From NCBI GenBank assembly GCA_016873255.1, contig VGXR01000007.1, positions 1-64,000 of the forward strand: a DNA stretch of 64,000 nt, written 5' to 3'. Below the pieces are notes generated by a model that was given only the letters and a program-made list of their open reading frames with translations, searched no databases and was not told the DNA's origin. This document shows positions 28,151 through 36,033 of the stretch, piece by piece (the stretch's first letter is position 1; every line of letters starts with the position of its first letter). Source of the stretch: Planctomycetota bacterium (lineage in GTDB: Bacteria > Planctomycetota > Phycisphaerae > Phycisphaerales > SM1A02). Position numbers and translations under genes: made by a program.

Positions 28151-29336
28151 ACCGGTGCGCACCGCCGGTGCGCGCGAGTGCCACCTCGAGCACGTCGCAG
28201 ACCGTCTCCACGTCCTCGGACGTCATCGTGTTGTAGAAGGGCAGGGCGATGACCCGTGCCGCGGCGCCCTCGGCCACGGGGAACTGCCCGGGCTCGGTGC
28301 CCACCAGCGTCCGGACCTGCGGGAGGAGCGATGCCGCCGGGTAGTAGTTGGCCGCGCCGATGTCCTGCCGGTGCAGCACGCCGATGATGCGGTCGCGGTC
28401 GTCGGCGGTGAAGCGCGTCGACAGGCGGACCACGAAGTTGGCCCAGCTGACGCCGGCGCCGTCGGGCACCGTCGGAAGGACGATGTCGGGGTTGGCGGCC
28501 AGCCGCCGCAGGTACGCGTTGGCCACCTCCTGGCGCCGGGCGATGGTGGCGTCGAGCCTGCGCACCTGCGCGCAGCCGAGGGCTGCCGCAAGCTCGCTCA
28601 TGCGCGCGTCGTAGCCGCCGAGGGTGGCGTGCTCGATGATCGCGCCGATGTCGCGGGGCTGGCCGGCGAAGCTCATCCGGTCCACCCGGCCCTGGCTGCG
28701 CAGCGCCCGGCATGCCGCGGCGAGGTTGTCGTCGTGCGTGACCACCATGCCTCCCTCGGCCGTGGTCACCTGGCGGTTGGTCCAGAAGCCGATGCAGGCG
28801 ATCCGGCCGAAGCGGCCGGCGTTGTCGTCGCCGAGGGTGGTGCCGAGCGCCTCGCTCGCGTTCTCCACCATCGGGATCTCCATCCGCGAGCAGAGTGCGA
28901 TCAGCTCCGGGAGCATCGCCGGATTGCCGAAGGTCAGCGCCGCGAGCATGGCCTTGGTCTTCTTGCCGATCCGCCGCGCTGCCTCCGCGGGGTCCATGTT
29001 CAGGCTGAGCGGGTCGACGTCCACGAAGACCGGCCGCGCGCCGACGTTGAGCACCGAGTGCGCCATGCCGCTGAAGCCGAAGGCGGGCACCAGCACCTCG
29101 TCGCCGGGCCCGGCCCCGACCGCGCGGAGCGCGACCTCGATGGCCACCGCACCGGAGGCCACGCCCACCCCGAACGGCCGGCGCGTGCGTTCCGCCACCA
29201 GCTGCTCGAACTCGAGGAGCCGCGGGCCGAGGGTCAGCGCGCCGCGGCGCAGGGTCTCCGCCACCAGCTCGATGTCCTCCTCGAGGATCTCGGGCTTGTT
29301 CAGCGGGATCACGGTGCTCGCCGTCCGGTCGGTCAT
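28146..29336 (-). CDS. DegT/DnrJ/EryC1-family protein lacking PLP catalytic residues
   Basis: 396 aa with the full fold of sugar aminotransferases (fold type I): IPLNKPEILEEDIELV at the start, GDEVLVPAFGFSGMAHSVL, and the TTAEGGMVVTHDD block. The residues that make the family PLP enzymes are changed. The Schiff-base Lys, normally in NKQ(I/V)TTGEGG, is Arg188 (WTNRQVTTAEGG). The Asp that pairs with the pyridine nitrogen is Asn159 (VENASEALG). The phosphate-binding GT(S/A) is GAV (62-64). The frame is open and full length, so it is not a decayed gene; a non-catalytic, sensory or altered role is likely. It overlaps the upstream gene by ATGA. Confidence 0.82.
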   Translation of the reverse strand: MTDRTASTVIPLNKPEILEEDIELVAETLRRGALTLGPRLLEFEQLVAERTRRPFGVGVASGAVAIEVALRAVGAGPGDEVLVPAFGFSGMAHSVLNVGARPVFVDVDPLSLNMDPAEAARRIGKKTKAMLAALTFGNPAMLPELIALCSRMEIPMVENASEALGTTLGDDNAGRFGRIACIGFWTNRQVTTAEGGMVVTHDDNLAAACRALRSQGRVDRMSFAGQPRDIGAIIEHATLGGYDARMSELAAALGCAQVRRLDATIARRQEVANAYLRRLAANPDIVLPTVPDGAGVSWANFVVRLSTRFTADDRDRIIGVLHRQDIGAANYYPAASLLPQVRTLVGTEPGQFPVAEGAAARVIALPFYNTMTSEDVETVCDVLEVALARTGGAHRS

Positions 29337-30886
29337 GGTCCCTTCGCTCCTTGGGCGGGTGGCGCCACGGCCAGGCGCTCGATTGCACCATCGGCCAGTC
29401 CCTTGGCGCGCGCGTAGAACCACGCGGCCTGCAGCGCATGCGAGGGGTCGAGGTCGCCGCCGCCTGCGCCCGCCCGTCCGAGGACATCGAGGTCGGCATC
29501 CGTGAGCGGAGCTCCGCGCCGCGCAAGCGCGAGGGCCGCAAGGCCCTCGCCGGCACGGGGAAGGGAGCCCCGGCGGGCCCGTGCGATCTCCTGCGCCTGC
29601 GGTGCCTGGCTGTCGCAGATGCCCTGCATGGCCGCGACGAGGAGGTCGGGCTCCGCGGCAAGGCGTTCAAGCAGCGCCGCGGCCGCGGCCGGGTCGGCCT
29701 CGACGAGCTCTCGCGCGAGTCCGGAGATGAGCGCCGCGGTCGGCCGATCATCGGGGTCGGACGTCTCCAGTCGCGTGAGGAGGTGCTTCCAGACCGGCAG
29801 TGCCTGCTCGGGCGGCAGTTCCGTGGCGCGCACCATGGCCCACTCCGCGCTTGCCTGGTGGCCGGACTCGAGGAGCCCGATCAGGGCGTCGGCCGGCGGT
29901 GCCTTGGAGGCAAGCGATGCTCCTGCCGTGGCGATGGCCTCCAGCGCGGGAGTGCCGTTTCGAACCTCGTCGAATGCCGTCGGCGGCACGCCGCGCTCGG
30001 CGTTGGCGAGGAGCTGCATCGCGGAGCGCATCAGCGCAAGCTGGGACCGGTTCGCCTTCGCCCGGGCGCGCCACGCCTCCACGCCGAGCGGCGTGTCCAG
30101 CCGGATGGCGGCGCCGATGGCGGCCACGCGCGCGTCATCTGACCCGCCCTGGGCATCGGTCAGCTCGAGGAGCCTGCGCGCCGCGGGCTTCACGTCGAAC
30201 AGCATGGCCGCCTCGGCGATGGCGCGGATGGCCTCGTCGCGGTCCACCGGCGCCAAGGCCGCGATCCGTGCGCGGCACGCGCCCCAGGCAGCCGCCTTCG
30301 GGTCCGCGTCCACGCCGTTGCCGCCGGCCGCAAGGAGCAGCGCCGCGAACCCGGCGGCGATTGCGTCCTTCGAGGCCGCGATCTCGCGCATGCGCGAGGC
30401 ATCCCACGGCTCGCCGCGGCGCGACAGCTCGGCCATCAGCGTCAGCTGCGAGGCTTCCGAGAGGTCCTTGCAGGCCAGGAGCGGCACGATGGACGTCTCG
30501 CGGAGGAGGCCCGAGACATTCGCCTCGCGCACCACGTCCGCGCGCTCGTCGGCCGAGGCCAGCGCCGCGAAGAGCTGCGCATCAACGCCCTTCTTCGAGA
30601 GGAGCGCCTGGCCGAGCACGCCGTACACCCGGGTTAGGGGCCCGGCGCCGCGCGCCATGGCACGGAAGAGCGCATCGGCCGAGGGGTCGCCGGCGCCGGC
30701 GAGGTTGGCCGCGAGCGAGCCGATGCGCGGGTCATCGCCGTCGAACGCCTCGACGACGGCATTCACCGATGCCTTCCCGAGATCGACCTTCTCGTAGAAC
30801 TGCGCTCGTGCCGTGCTTGTAGGAAGCGCCACGGCGAGCGACGCGGCGAGCGTTCGCAGGACGTGGGCGGCTCGTGCCGTGGCCAT
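29333..30886 (-). CDS. secreted alpha-helical repeat protein
   Basis: 517 aa, family not named. A signal peptide (about residues 1-29, ending STARAQ) is followed by helix pairs rich in Ala and Leu throughout (for example DPRIGSLAANLAGAGDPSAD and ASKDAIAAGFAALLLAAGG), as in HEAT- or TPR-like solenoids. No catalytic motif or membrane anchor is visible. It lies 9 bp after the DnaA-like gene and overlaps the DegT-like gene by 4 bp, so all three form one operon, an unexpected mix of cytosolic and exported products. Confidence 0.7.
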   Translation of the reverse strand: MATARAAHVLRTLAASLAVALPTSTARAQFYEKVDLGKASVNAVVEAFDGDDPRIGSLAANLAGAGDPSADALFRAMARGAGPLTRVYGVLGQALLSKKGVDAQLFAALASADERADVVREANVSGLLRETSIVPLLACKDLSEASQLTLMAELSRRGEPWDASRMREIAASKDAIAAGFAALLLAAGGNGVDADPKAAAWGACRARIAALAPVDRDEAIRAIAEAAMLFDVKPAARRLLELTDAQGGSDDARVAAIGAAIRLDTPLGVEAWRARAKANRSQLALMRSAMQLLANAERGVPPTAFDEVRNGTPALEAIATAGASLASKAPPADALIGLLESGHQASAEWAMVRATELPPEQALPVWKHLLTRLETSDPDDRPTAALISGLARELVEADPAAAAALLERLAAEPDLLVAAMQGICDSQAPQAQEIARARRGSLPRAGEGLAALALARRGAPLTDADLDVLGRAGAGGGDLDPSHALQAAWFYARAKGLADGAIERLAVAPPAQGAKGP

Positions 30887-30895
30887 CCGCGGAGT

Positions 30896-32344
30896 CTATC
30901 GGGACGCCCGGGTGCGCCGTTCCACGCCGCGCTTCACGGTCTCCACGAGCTCCCGCACGCTGCGGGACGCCGGTGCCCGGTCATCGGCCGGCAGTTCCTC
31001 GCCGCGGCCGAGCATGTCGCGGACGCGCTTGGCGGCCGCGTGCGCGCTCGAATGCGCGTTGCGCCCGAGGTGGCGCGCGATCTCCGGGAAGCTCAGCGTG
31101 GTCATCTCGCGGGCGAGGTGCACCACGACGCCGCGCGCGAGCACGACGCGCCAGTGGCGCCCGCTTGCCGCGAGGTCGTCGCGGCTGACGCCGAGCTCGT
31201 CGCAGGTGGCTTCCACGATCGCCGCGATCCGCGGCGGCGCGCCGCGCACGGCCGCGTCGCCGAGCCCGAGCGCGCGCTCCACGAGGCTGAGGGTGGCGAT
31301 GCCGCCGAGGTCCTCGAGGAGGAGCGCGGCCGCGATGCGCGCGAGCGCACCCTCGATCTCGCGCACGCTGCCGATGGCACGGTCGCCGATCATGCGCGCA
31401 GCCGCCGGCTCGAGCGCGATGCCGCGCTCCTCGGCGATGCGGGTGACCAGCGCCTCGCGGGTGCTGCGGTCGGGGGCCTCGACCTGCACCACCATGCCTG
31501 CGAGCATGCGGCTGACCAGCGCCTCGCTGAAGGACCGGAGCGCGCGGGGGTGCGCGTCAGTGACGATCGCGATGCGCGCGCCGCCCAGGCCGATGGCGTC
31601 GATCGTGTGGAGGAACTCCACCTGCGTGGCGCCCTTGTTCGACAGGAAGTGGACATCGTCGATGGCCAGGAGGTCGAGCTTGCGCACCTTGGCGCGGAAT
31701 ACCTCGATGGTGCCGCCGCGGACCGCCTGGATGTAGTCGTTGGTGAACTGCTCGCCGGTGGTGTAGCGGATGCGCTCCGGCGGGTGCAGCTCGCGACGCC
31801 GCGCGCACAGGCCCTGCAGGAGGTGCGTCTTGCCGACGCCGCAGCCGCCGTGCAGGAGGATGCCGCGGATGCCACCGAGCTCGTCCTCGGCGAGCCGCCG
31901 CGCGGCCTCGTAGGCGATGCGGTTGGACTCGCCGACCACGAAGTCCGCGAGCCGGCGCCAGCGCGGCTGGTCCCGGCGCGCGGCCGGCACCAGGGCCACC
32001 TCGCGCGGGGCAGGGGAGGCGGCGGCGTCCGGCGCCACCAGCCCCGGCGCGTCGAGCACGGTCACGGCCACCGACTCGAGGCCCACGTCGGCGGCGACCG
32101 ACGCGAGGTCGTCGCGGAAGTTGCGCTCGATCCAGTCCGCCGCGAACCTGCTCGGGGCCATGACCTCCAGGCAACGGCCGTCGATGCGAAGCCGGGCGGG
32201 CTCCGCGAACCACATGCGGTAACGAGCCGCGCCGATCCGGGCTGCCAGGCGGCGCTCGATGGACGACTCGGTCGGGATGTCTGCGTTGCTGCGGCGTGCG
32301 TCGGGTGCGGCGTTCGTCTCGAGGGTTGCGCTGGCCGTGGACAC
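30896..32344 (-). CDS. dnaA: DnaA-like replication initiator with altered DNA-binding signature
   Basis: 482 aa with all four DnaA domains. Domain I: ARYRMWFAEPARL to WIERNF (about 38-76). AAA+ domain: Walker A GGCGVGKTH (166-174), Walker B LLAIDD (225-230), sensor II VREIEGAL (327-334). Domain IV: the basic helix region, then GRNAHSSAHAAAKRV (427-441), where most DnaA proteins have GGRDHTTVLHA. Asp433, His439 and both threonines (E. coli numbering) are replaced. A tail of about 38 residues follows. GTG 32344 begins domain I at the usual distance. No dnaN or gyrB is adjacent. It may be the only DnaA with shifted specificity, or a paralogue. Confidence 0.82.
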   Translation of the reverse strand: MSTASATLETNAAPDARRSNADIPTESSIERRLAARIGAARYRMWFAEPARLRIDGRCLEVMAPSRFAADWIERNFRDDLASVAADVGLESVAVTVLDAPGLVAPDAAASPAPREVALVPAARRDQPRWRRLADFVVGESNRIAYEAARRLAEDELGGIRGILLHGGCGVGKTHLLQGLCARRRELHPPERIRYTTGEQFTNDYIQAVRGGTIEVFRAKVRKLDLLAIDDVHFLSNKGATQVEFLHTIDAIGLGGARIAIVTDAHPRALRSFSEALVSRMLAGMVVQVEAPDRSTREALVTRIAEERGIALEPAAARMIGDRAIGSVREIEGALARIAAALLLEDLGGIATLSLVERALGLGDAAVRGAPPRIAAIVEATCDELGVSRDDLAASGRHWRVVLARGVVVHLAREMTTLSFPEIARHLGRNAHSSAHAAAKRVRDMLGRGEELPADDRAPASRSVRELVETVKRGVERRTRASR

Positions 32345-32366
32345 GGGGTCGAGGTCCTGTCAGGTC

Positions 32367-32402
32367 TGGCCGCCGAGGCGGCGTGATGGCCGCCGAAGCG
32401 GC
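32367..32402. repeat. twin palindromes upstream of the DnaA-like gene
   Basis: TGGCCGCCGAGGCGGC (32367-32382) recurs at 32387-32402 with one change, exactly 20 bp on. The first contains a perfect palindrome, GCCGCC-GA-GGCGGC. They lie 23-58 bp before the GTG start of the DnaA-like gene, a fitting place for an operator, two helical turns apart. Confidence 0.6.
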
Positions 32403-32783
32403 AAGACGCAGCCGCACGCGCCCGGCCGAGGCCGGGGCGGCGCCCGGCACGAATCGGGCGCAGCGCGTGCGACGAGATTGAGGATCATCCATGTCCCGGG
32501 CTCGGGCGGTCGGCTCCACCGACACGCCCGGCCCCGGCGATCCGCCCACGCGGCGGCCAACGGGCTTGAGAGCTCGCCGGCGCCAGTGGGGCGCCGCTCG
32601 GGCGGCACCGCCGTTCGTCACGCTTCCTGCGCGACCGGACGGAAGAGTAGCGGCACTGTCGCGCAGTGCAAGCGCGCGTGCGCACGGTTCCCCGAGCAAT
32701 CATCCGTAAGTCCCGCGCGTGGTTGCGTTTCGCGCTCCAACATCAATTTCATCCACCGTCGCGGGCGTCCGATGCGAGTCGGT

Positions 32784-32792
32784 TGTGGACAA
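32784..32792 (-). promoter_or_regulatory. DnaA-box-like 9-mer
   Basis: TTGTCCACA on the minus strand, one change from the consensus TTATCCACA. It lies just inside the intergenic region next to the GNAT gene end. It is a single site, so it may be chance. Confidence 0.4.
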
Positions 32793-32798
32793 CTGGCT

Positions 32799-33773
32799 TC
32801 ACTTGACACTCGCCGCGGGCGCACGGTAGAGCGACGGCTGCGCCACGAAGGCCTCGCGGCGGCGGACCGTGCGGAACCCGAGTCGCGCATAGAGCGCAAC
32901 GGCCGGCGTGTTGCGCTGGTCCACGGCGAGCGCCATCACGCGCTCCGGACGTTGCTGCACCAGGCCAAGGCCGTGCAGCATCAGTGCACGACCAAGTCCG
33001 CGCCCGCGCGCCTCCGGCGCCAGGCCGAGGTAGACCACTTCCACGGAGTCGGTCGCGTGCGACGGTGCCAGGAGCAGCGCACCGACCGTGCGTCCGTCGC
33101 GGAAGGCGAGTGTCCAGAGGTCGGGGTCGTGCTCGCCGGCGGCGAGGTGACCCTCGAGGATGTCGCTCGTGGTCCGCATCTCCGCAAGTCCCGGGCAGTC
33201 GAGCGTCTCGACGTAGGTGCGCGCGAGCAGTTCCTCGAGCACCCCGCGTTCGGATTGGTGCCACGGGCGCAACGAGATGCCGTCCGGGCAGGGTGCCTGC
33301 GCGGGGGCCGCGTCCCGAAGCGGCCGCTCCATGTAGTCGAGGGACGCGAGGTGCCGCAGCCCGCCCGCCGTCCACGCCCGGGAGCGCAGTGCCTCGCTCG
33401 GTGCCGAGAGCGCCTGGATCAGGCGGACGTCGGGCAGGTGCGAAGCCTCGGCCAGCACGAAGTCCACCAGTCGGCCGACGGAGGCCGCGTTGCCGTGGTC
33501 CGTGGGGGCAGTGGCCATGAGGAGCGCCGAACGCCCCGGGTGCGGGACGAGCAATGCCGCCGCCTCGAGTTGGCCGTCCTCGCCGTGCGCGGTCCAGAGA
33601 AGCGACAGGTCGATGCCCTGCGCCTCGGCTCGCTGCTCGAACCCCGGGTGGGCCACGGTCCCCGGGCCGAGCACGGATGCAAGGGCCTCTGACCGCACGC
33701 TGCCCACCGCCCGCCCCAGCCGCAGCGGCGGGGGCGCGGGTTCTCCGAGACCGAAGAGGCCGCGAAATGACAC
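32799..33773 (-). CDS. GNAT-family N-acetyltransferase, probably two-domain
   Basis: 324 aa. The C-terminal half (about 165-320) is a clear GNAT domain: acetyl-CoA pyrophosphate loop RGRGLG (256-261) after VVYLGLAPEA, and NTPAVALYARLGF (288-300). The N-terminal half has a weaker alpha/beta pattern that could be a degenerate second GNAT, as in MshD-type proteins. Substrate unknown. I chose GTG 33773: a TACGCT hexamer ends 6 nt upstream and the divergent gene's promoter then stays outside the reading frame. ATG 33821 would add 16 residues and overlap the divergent start codon. Confidence 0.8.
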   Translation of the reverse strand: MSFRGLFGLGEPAPPPLRLGRAVGSVRSEALASVLGPGTVAHPGFEQRAEAQGIDLSLLWTAHGEDGQLEAAALLVPHPGRSALLMATAPTDHGNAASVGRLVDFVLAEASHLPDVRLIQALSAPSEALRSRAWTAGGLRHLASLDYMERPLRDAAPAQAPCPDGISLRPWHQSERGVLEELLARTYVETLDCPGLAEMRTTSDILEGHLAAGEHDPDLWTLAFRDGRTVGALLLAPSHATDSVEVVYLGLAPEARGRGLGRALMLHGLGLVQQRPERVMALAVDQRNTPAVALYARLGFRTVRRREAFVAQPSLYRAPAASVK

Positions 33774-33779
33774 GGGAAG

Positions 33780-33785
33780 AGCGTA
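33780..33785 (-). promoter_or_regulatory. -10 hexamer TACGCT, near-leaderless
   Basis: TACGCT with a 6-nt spacer to the GTG at 33773 of the GNAT gene. Confidence 0.4.
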
Positions 33786-33806
33786 ACCGCGGCCGATTGG
33801 GATCCG

Positions 33807-33812
33807 TAGAAT
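33807..33812 (+). promoter_or_regulatory. -10 hexamer TAGAAT, leaderless geometry
   Basis: TAGAAT with a 7-nt spacer (33813-33819) to the ATG at 33820 of the secreted protein gene. Confidence 0.55.
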
Positions 33813-33819
33813 CCGGGTC

Positions 33820-34491
33820 ATGTCTTCTTCGCTTCCGTCGCTGGCCCGAGTCGCCTCGATTGCCGCTGCCGCCGCCTTCGCAGGTGTCCTCGCGGGGGTC
33901 GGGCCCGTGGCTCCGATGCAGCAGTCCGGCCCGGCTTCCAAGGCCGCGGACTCGCTCATCCCCAAGGTGAAGCCCGCCACGCCCAACGACCTCGACTTCC
34001 GCCCGGGCGCCCTGCGCCTGGTGACAGACTCGGAGACCGGGTCGCGGTTCTGGGTGTTCACCTACGTGATCGCCAACAAGACCGGCAAGTCGCAGCGCTT
34101 CTCGCCGCGGTTCGAGCTTCTCATGGGTGACGGCACCGTCCTGGAGGCAGGCCGCGACGTGCCGGTCGATGCCGCACGGCGCATGCAGTCGGCGGCCGCC
34201 GGGCCGCGCGCGCTCGACCAGTTCCAGGTGATGGGGGAGATCCCGGACGGCGAGTCGAACGCCCGCGAGGGCTTCGTGGTCTGGCCGGCCAGGGGCGATG
34301 CCAAGGAAATGACGCTCTTCGTGGCGGGAACCAGCGCGGCCTTCGACCGCCGCACGGACCCGGCCACCGGCAAGGAAGGCCTGATCCGTCGGACCTGGAG
34401 CCGCCGTTACAGCGTGTCCGGAAGCACCGACCCGCGGTCGTCCGCCGAGGCATCGTTCGACCCGATCGGCGATGCCTGGATCATGCGCTGA
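33820..34491 (+). CDS. secreted protein of unknown function
   Basis: 223 aa, family not recognised. An N-terminal signal sequence (about 1-32, with VASIAAAAAFAGVLAGVG) precedes a mature domain that looks beta-rich (ALRLVTDSETGSRFWVFTYV, ANKTGKSQRFSPRFELL), reminiscent of an immunoglobulin-like domain. The phrase IANKTGK...FELLMGDGTV is the type of sequence seen in planctomycete exported proteins. No cysteine or anchor. It is the only gene of its transcript, divergent from the GNAT gene by 46 bp. Confidence 0.65.
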   Translation: MSSSLPSLARVASIAAAAAFAGVLAGVGPVAPMQQSGPASKAADSLIPKVKPATPNDLDFRPGALRLVTDSETGSRFWVFTYVIANKTGKSQRFSPRFELLMGDGTVLEAGRDVPVDAARRMQSAAAGPRALDQFQVMGEIPDGESNAREGFVVWPARGDAKEMTLFVAGTSAAFDRRTDPATGKEGLIRRTWSRRYSVSGSTDPRSSAEASFDPIGDAWIMR

Positions 34492-34573
34492 CGCTGCGGC
34501 CGGCCCCCGCCACTGCCGCAAAACGGATCCGATAAGCGGCGGCGCCCCCTTCCGCTGATCGCGAGCCGTGCCA

Positions 34574-34602
34574 TTGAGGTAGCGCCGGGGTTTCGCTACA
34601 CT
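34574..34602 (+). promoter_or_regulatory. rpmA promoter
   Basis: TTGAGG (34574-34579), a 17-bp spacer and TACACT (34597-34602). This gives a leader of about 38 nt with a strong AGAAGGAGA ribosome-binding site (34632-34640), in contrast to the leaderless genes nearby. Confidence 0.65.
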
Positions 34603-34647
34603 TCCCGACTCGCGCGAATGCGCGTCTTTGCAGAAGGAGACTTTGCC

Positions 34648-34920
34648 GTGGCACACAAGAAGGGACAGGGCTCGACCCAGAACGGACGCGATTCGAACCC
34701 GCAGTTCCGTGGCATCAAGCTCTACGGTGGCGAGTTCGCCAAGAGCGGTTCCATCATCGTGCGCCAGTGCGGCACGCGTTGGAAGCCCGGCTACCTGGTC
34801 AAGCTCTGCAGCGACCACACCCTGATGGCCCTCGCCGAGGGCACCGTCCGCTTCCGCGGTCGCATGGTGGACGTGATTCCGTCCGACCCGTCGACCCCGC
34901 GGCTGGCGATCGACCGCTGA
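34648..34920 (+). CDS. rpmA: 50S ribosomal protein bL27
   Basis: 90 aa. bL27 reaches the peptidyl-transferase centre with its N-terminus. VAHKKGQGSTQNGRDSNPQ and GSIIVRQCGTRWKPG match the family closely. The GTG start at 34648 was chosen because mature bL27 begins AHKKG and a strong ribosome-binding site lies 8 nt before; an ATG at 34618 would add ten unrelated residues. bL21 (rplU), its usual upstream partner, is missing; ObgE, its usual downstream partner, is present after a terminator. Confidence 0.96.
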   Translation: MAHKKGQGSTQNGRDSNPQFRGIKLYGGEFAKSGSIIVRQCGTRWKPGYLVKLCSDHTLMALAEGTVRFRGRMVDVIPSDPSTPRLAIDR

Positions 34921-34944
34921 TCCGCCGCTGAACCGATCACCACG

Positions 34945-34976
34945 CCGCGCAGGTCGTCCGATCTGCGCGGTTTTTC
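34945..34976 (+). terminator. terminator between rpmA and obgE
   Basis: CCGCGCAG (34945-34952) pairs with CTGCGCGG (34963-34970), with further pairing inside, then TTTTTC. It should end the rpmA transcript before obgE. Confidence 0.8.
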
Positions 34977-34989
34977 TTCCCCCGCCGCC

Positions 34990-36009
34990 ATGAACGTCTT
35001 CGTCGACACCGCCGTCGTGACCGTCCGCTCCGGCAAGGGCGGCGACGGCTGCACGCACCTGCGTCAGGAGAAGAACCGTCCCAAGGGCGGCCCCGACGGC
35101 GGCGACGGCGGTCGCGGCGGGGACGTGACGGTGGTGGCCGATCCGCACCTCGACACGCTGATCGAGTTCTCGTACCGCGGCCACTTCTTCGCCCAGGACG
35201 GCGAGCGCGGCCTGCAGAAGAGCTGCCACGGCGGCGACGGACAGGGCGTTGAGATCCGGCTGCCGGTGGGCACCACGGTGTCCGACGCGGACACCGGCGA
35301 GTTCCTGGTGGACCTGGTGCAGCCCGGGCAGCGCGCGGTGGTGGCTCCCGGCGGCAAGGGCGGGCTGGGCAACGAGCACTTCAAGGGTCCCCTGAAGCAG
35401 ACCCCTACGGAATGCACCCCGGGCGAGCCGGCCATCGAGCGCAGGCTGCTGTTCGAGCTCAAGCTCATCGCCGACATCGGCCTCGTGGGGCTTCCCAACG
35501 CCGGCAAGAGCACGCTGCTGCGTGCCGTGAGCCGCGCAAACGCCAAGGTGGGCGCCTACCCGTTCACCACCCTCAGCCCCCAGCTTGGGATCGCGGAGCT
35601 GGACATGGAGCGCAGGCTCGTGTTCGCCGACCTTCCGGGACTCATCGAGGGTGCGTCGGAGGGCGCGGGCCTCGGGCACGACTTCCTCCGCCACATCGAG
35701 CGCACGCGCGCCATCGTGCACCTGGTGGACATCGCGCCGCTCGACGGCAGCGACCCCGTGCAGAACTGGAGGACCATCCGCGGCGAGCTGCTCGGCTTCT
35801 CCGCGGAGCTGGCCGAGAAGCCGGAGCTGGTGGTGCTGAACAAGCTCGACCTGGTGCCCGCGGAGGAGCGCGACGCACGGATCGAGCGTTTCGCCGGTGC
35901 CATCGGCATGAGGCGGGGCGAGCGCCCCGTCTGCATCTCGGGCGCCACCGGCCAGGGGGTCCGCGAGATGCTCGAGGCGGCGTGGAAGCTCGCCGGCAAG
36001 GCGTCCTGA
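34990..36009 (+). CDS. obgE: GTPase Obg (ribosome assembly)
   Basis: 339 aa. The glycine-rich Obg fold covers residues 1-158 (SGKGGDG, GGPDGGDGGRGGDV, APGGKGGLGN). The G domain follows, with G1 GLPNAGKST (167-175), switch II DLPGLIEGASEGAGLGHDF and G4 LNKLD. The variable C-terminal OCT domain of some Obg proteins is absent. Obg helps mature the 50S subunit and responds to ppGpp. The ATG lies just 14 bp after the rpmA terminator with no clear ribosome-binding site, so how it is expressed is unclear; read-through is possible. Confidence 0.95.
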   Translation: MNVFVDTAVVTVRSGKGGDGCTHLRQEKNRPKGGPDGGDGGRGGDVTVVADPHLDTLIEFSYRGHFFAQDGERGLQKSCHGGDGQGVEIRLPVGTTVSDADTGEFLVDLVQPGQRAVVAPGGKGGLGNEHFKGPLKQTPTECTPGEPAIERRLLFELKLIADIGLVGLPNAGKSTLLRAVSRANAKVGAYPFTTLSPQLGIAELDMERRLVFADLPGLIEGASEGAGLGHDFLRHIERTRAIVHLVDIAPLDGSDPVQNWRTIRGELLGFSAELAEKPELVVLNKLDLVPAEERDARIERFAGAIGMRRGERPVCISGATGQGVREMLEAAWKLAGKAS

Positions 36010-36033
36010 GTCGCTGCCCCGGGGGCGGGCGGG

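Larger units (their letters stand above)
32345..32798. other. 454-bp gap upstream of the DnaA-like gene
   Basis: No gene is supported. It holds two palindromes near the dnaA start, a weak minus-strand promoter candidate (TTGCAC 32666-32671, 16-bp spacer, TACTCT 32644-32649) and one DnaA-box-like 9-mer at its far end. There is no AT-rich unwinding element, so I do not call an origin. Confidence 0.5.

Noticed and set aside
32491-32709. 72-codon plus-strand frame in the gap upstream of dnaA
   Set aside because: Low-complexity Arg/Pro/Ala translation with no ribosome-binding site or promoter-like hexamer.
32345-32798. Chromosomal replication origin upstream of dnaA
   Set aside because: Only one DnaA-box-like site and no AT-rich stretch; the DnaA signature is divergent too. 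A GC-skew plot of the full genome would decide.
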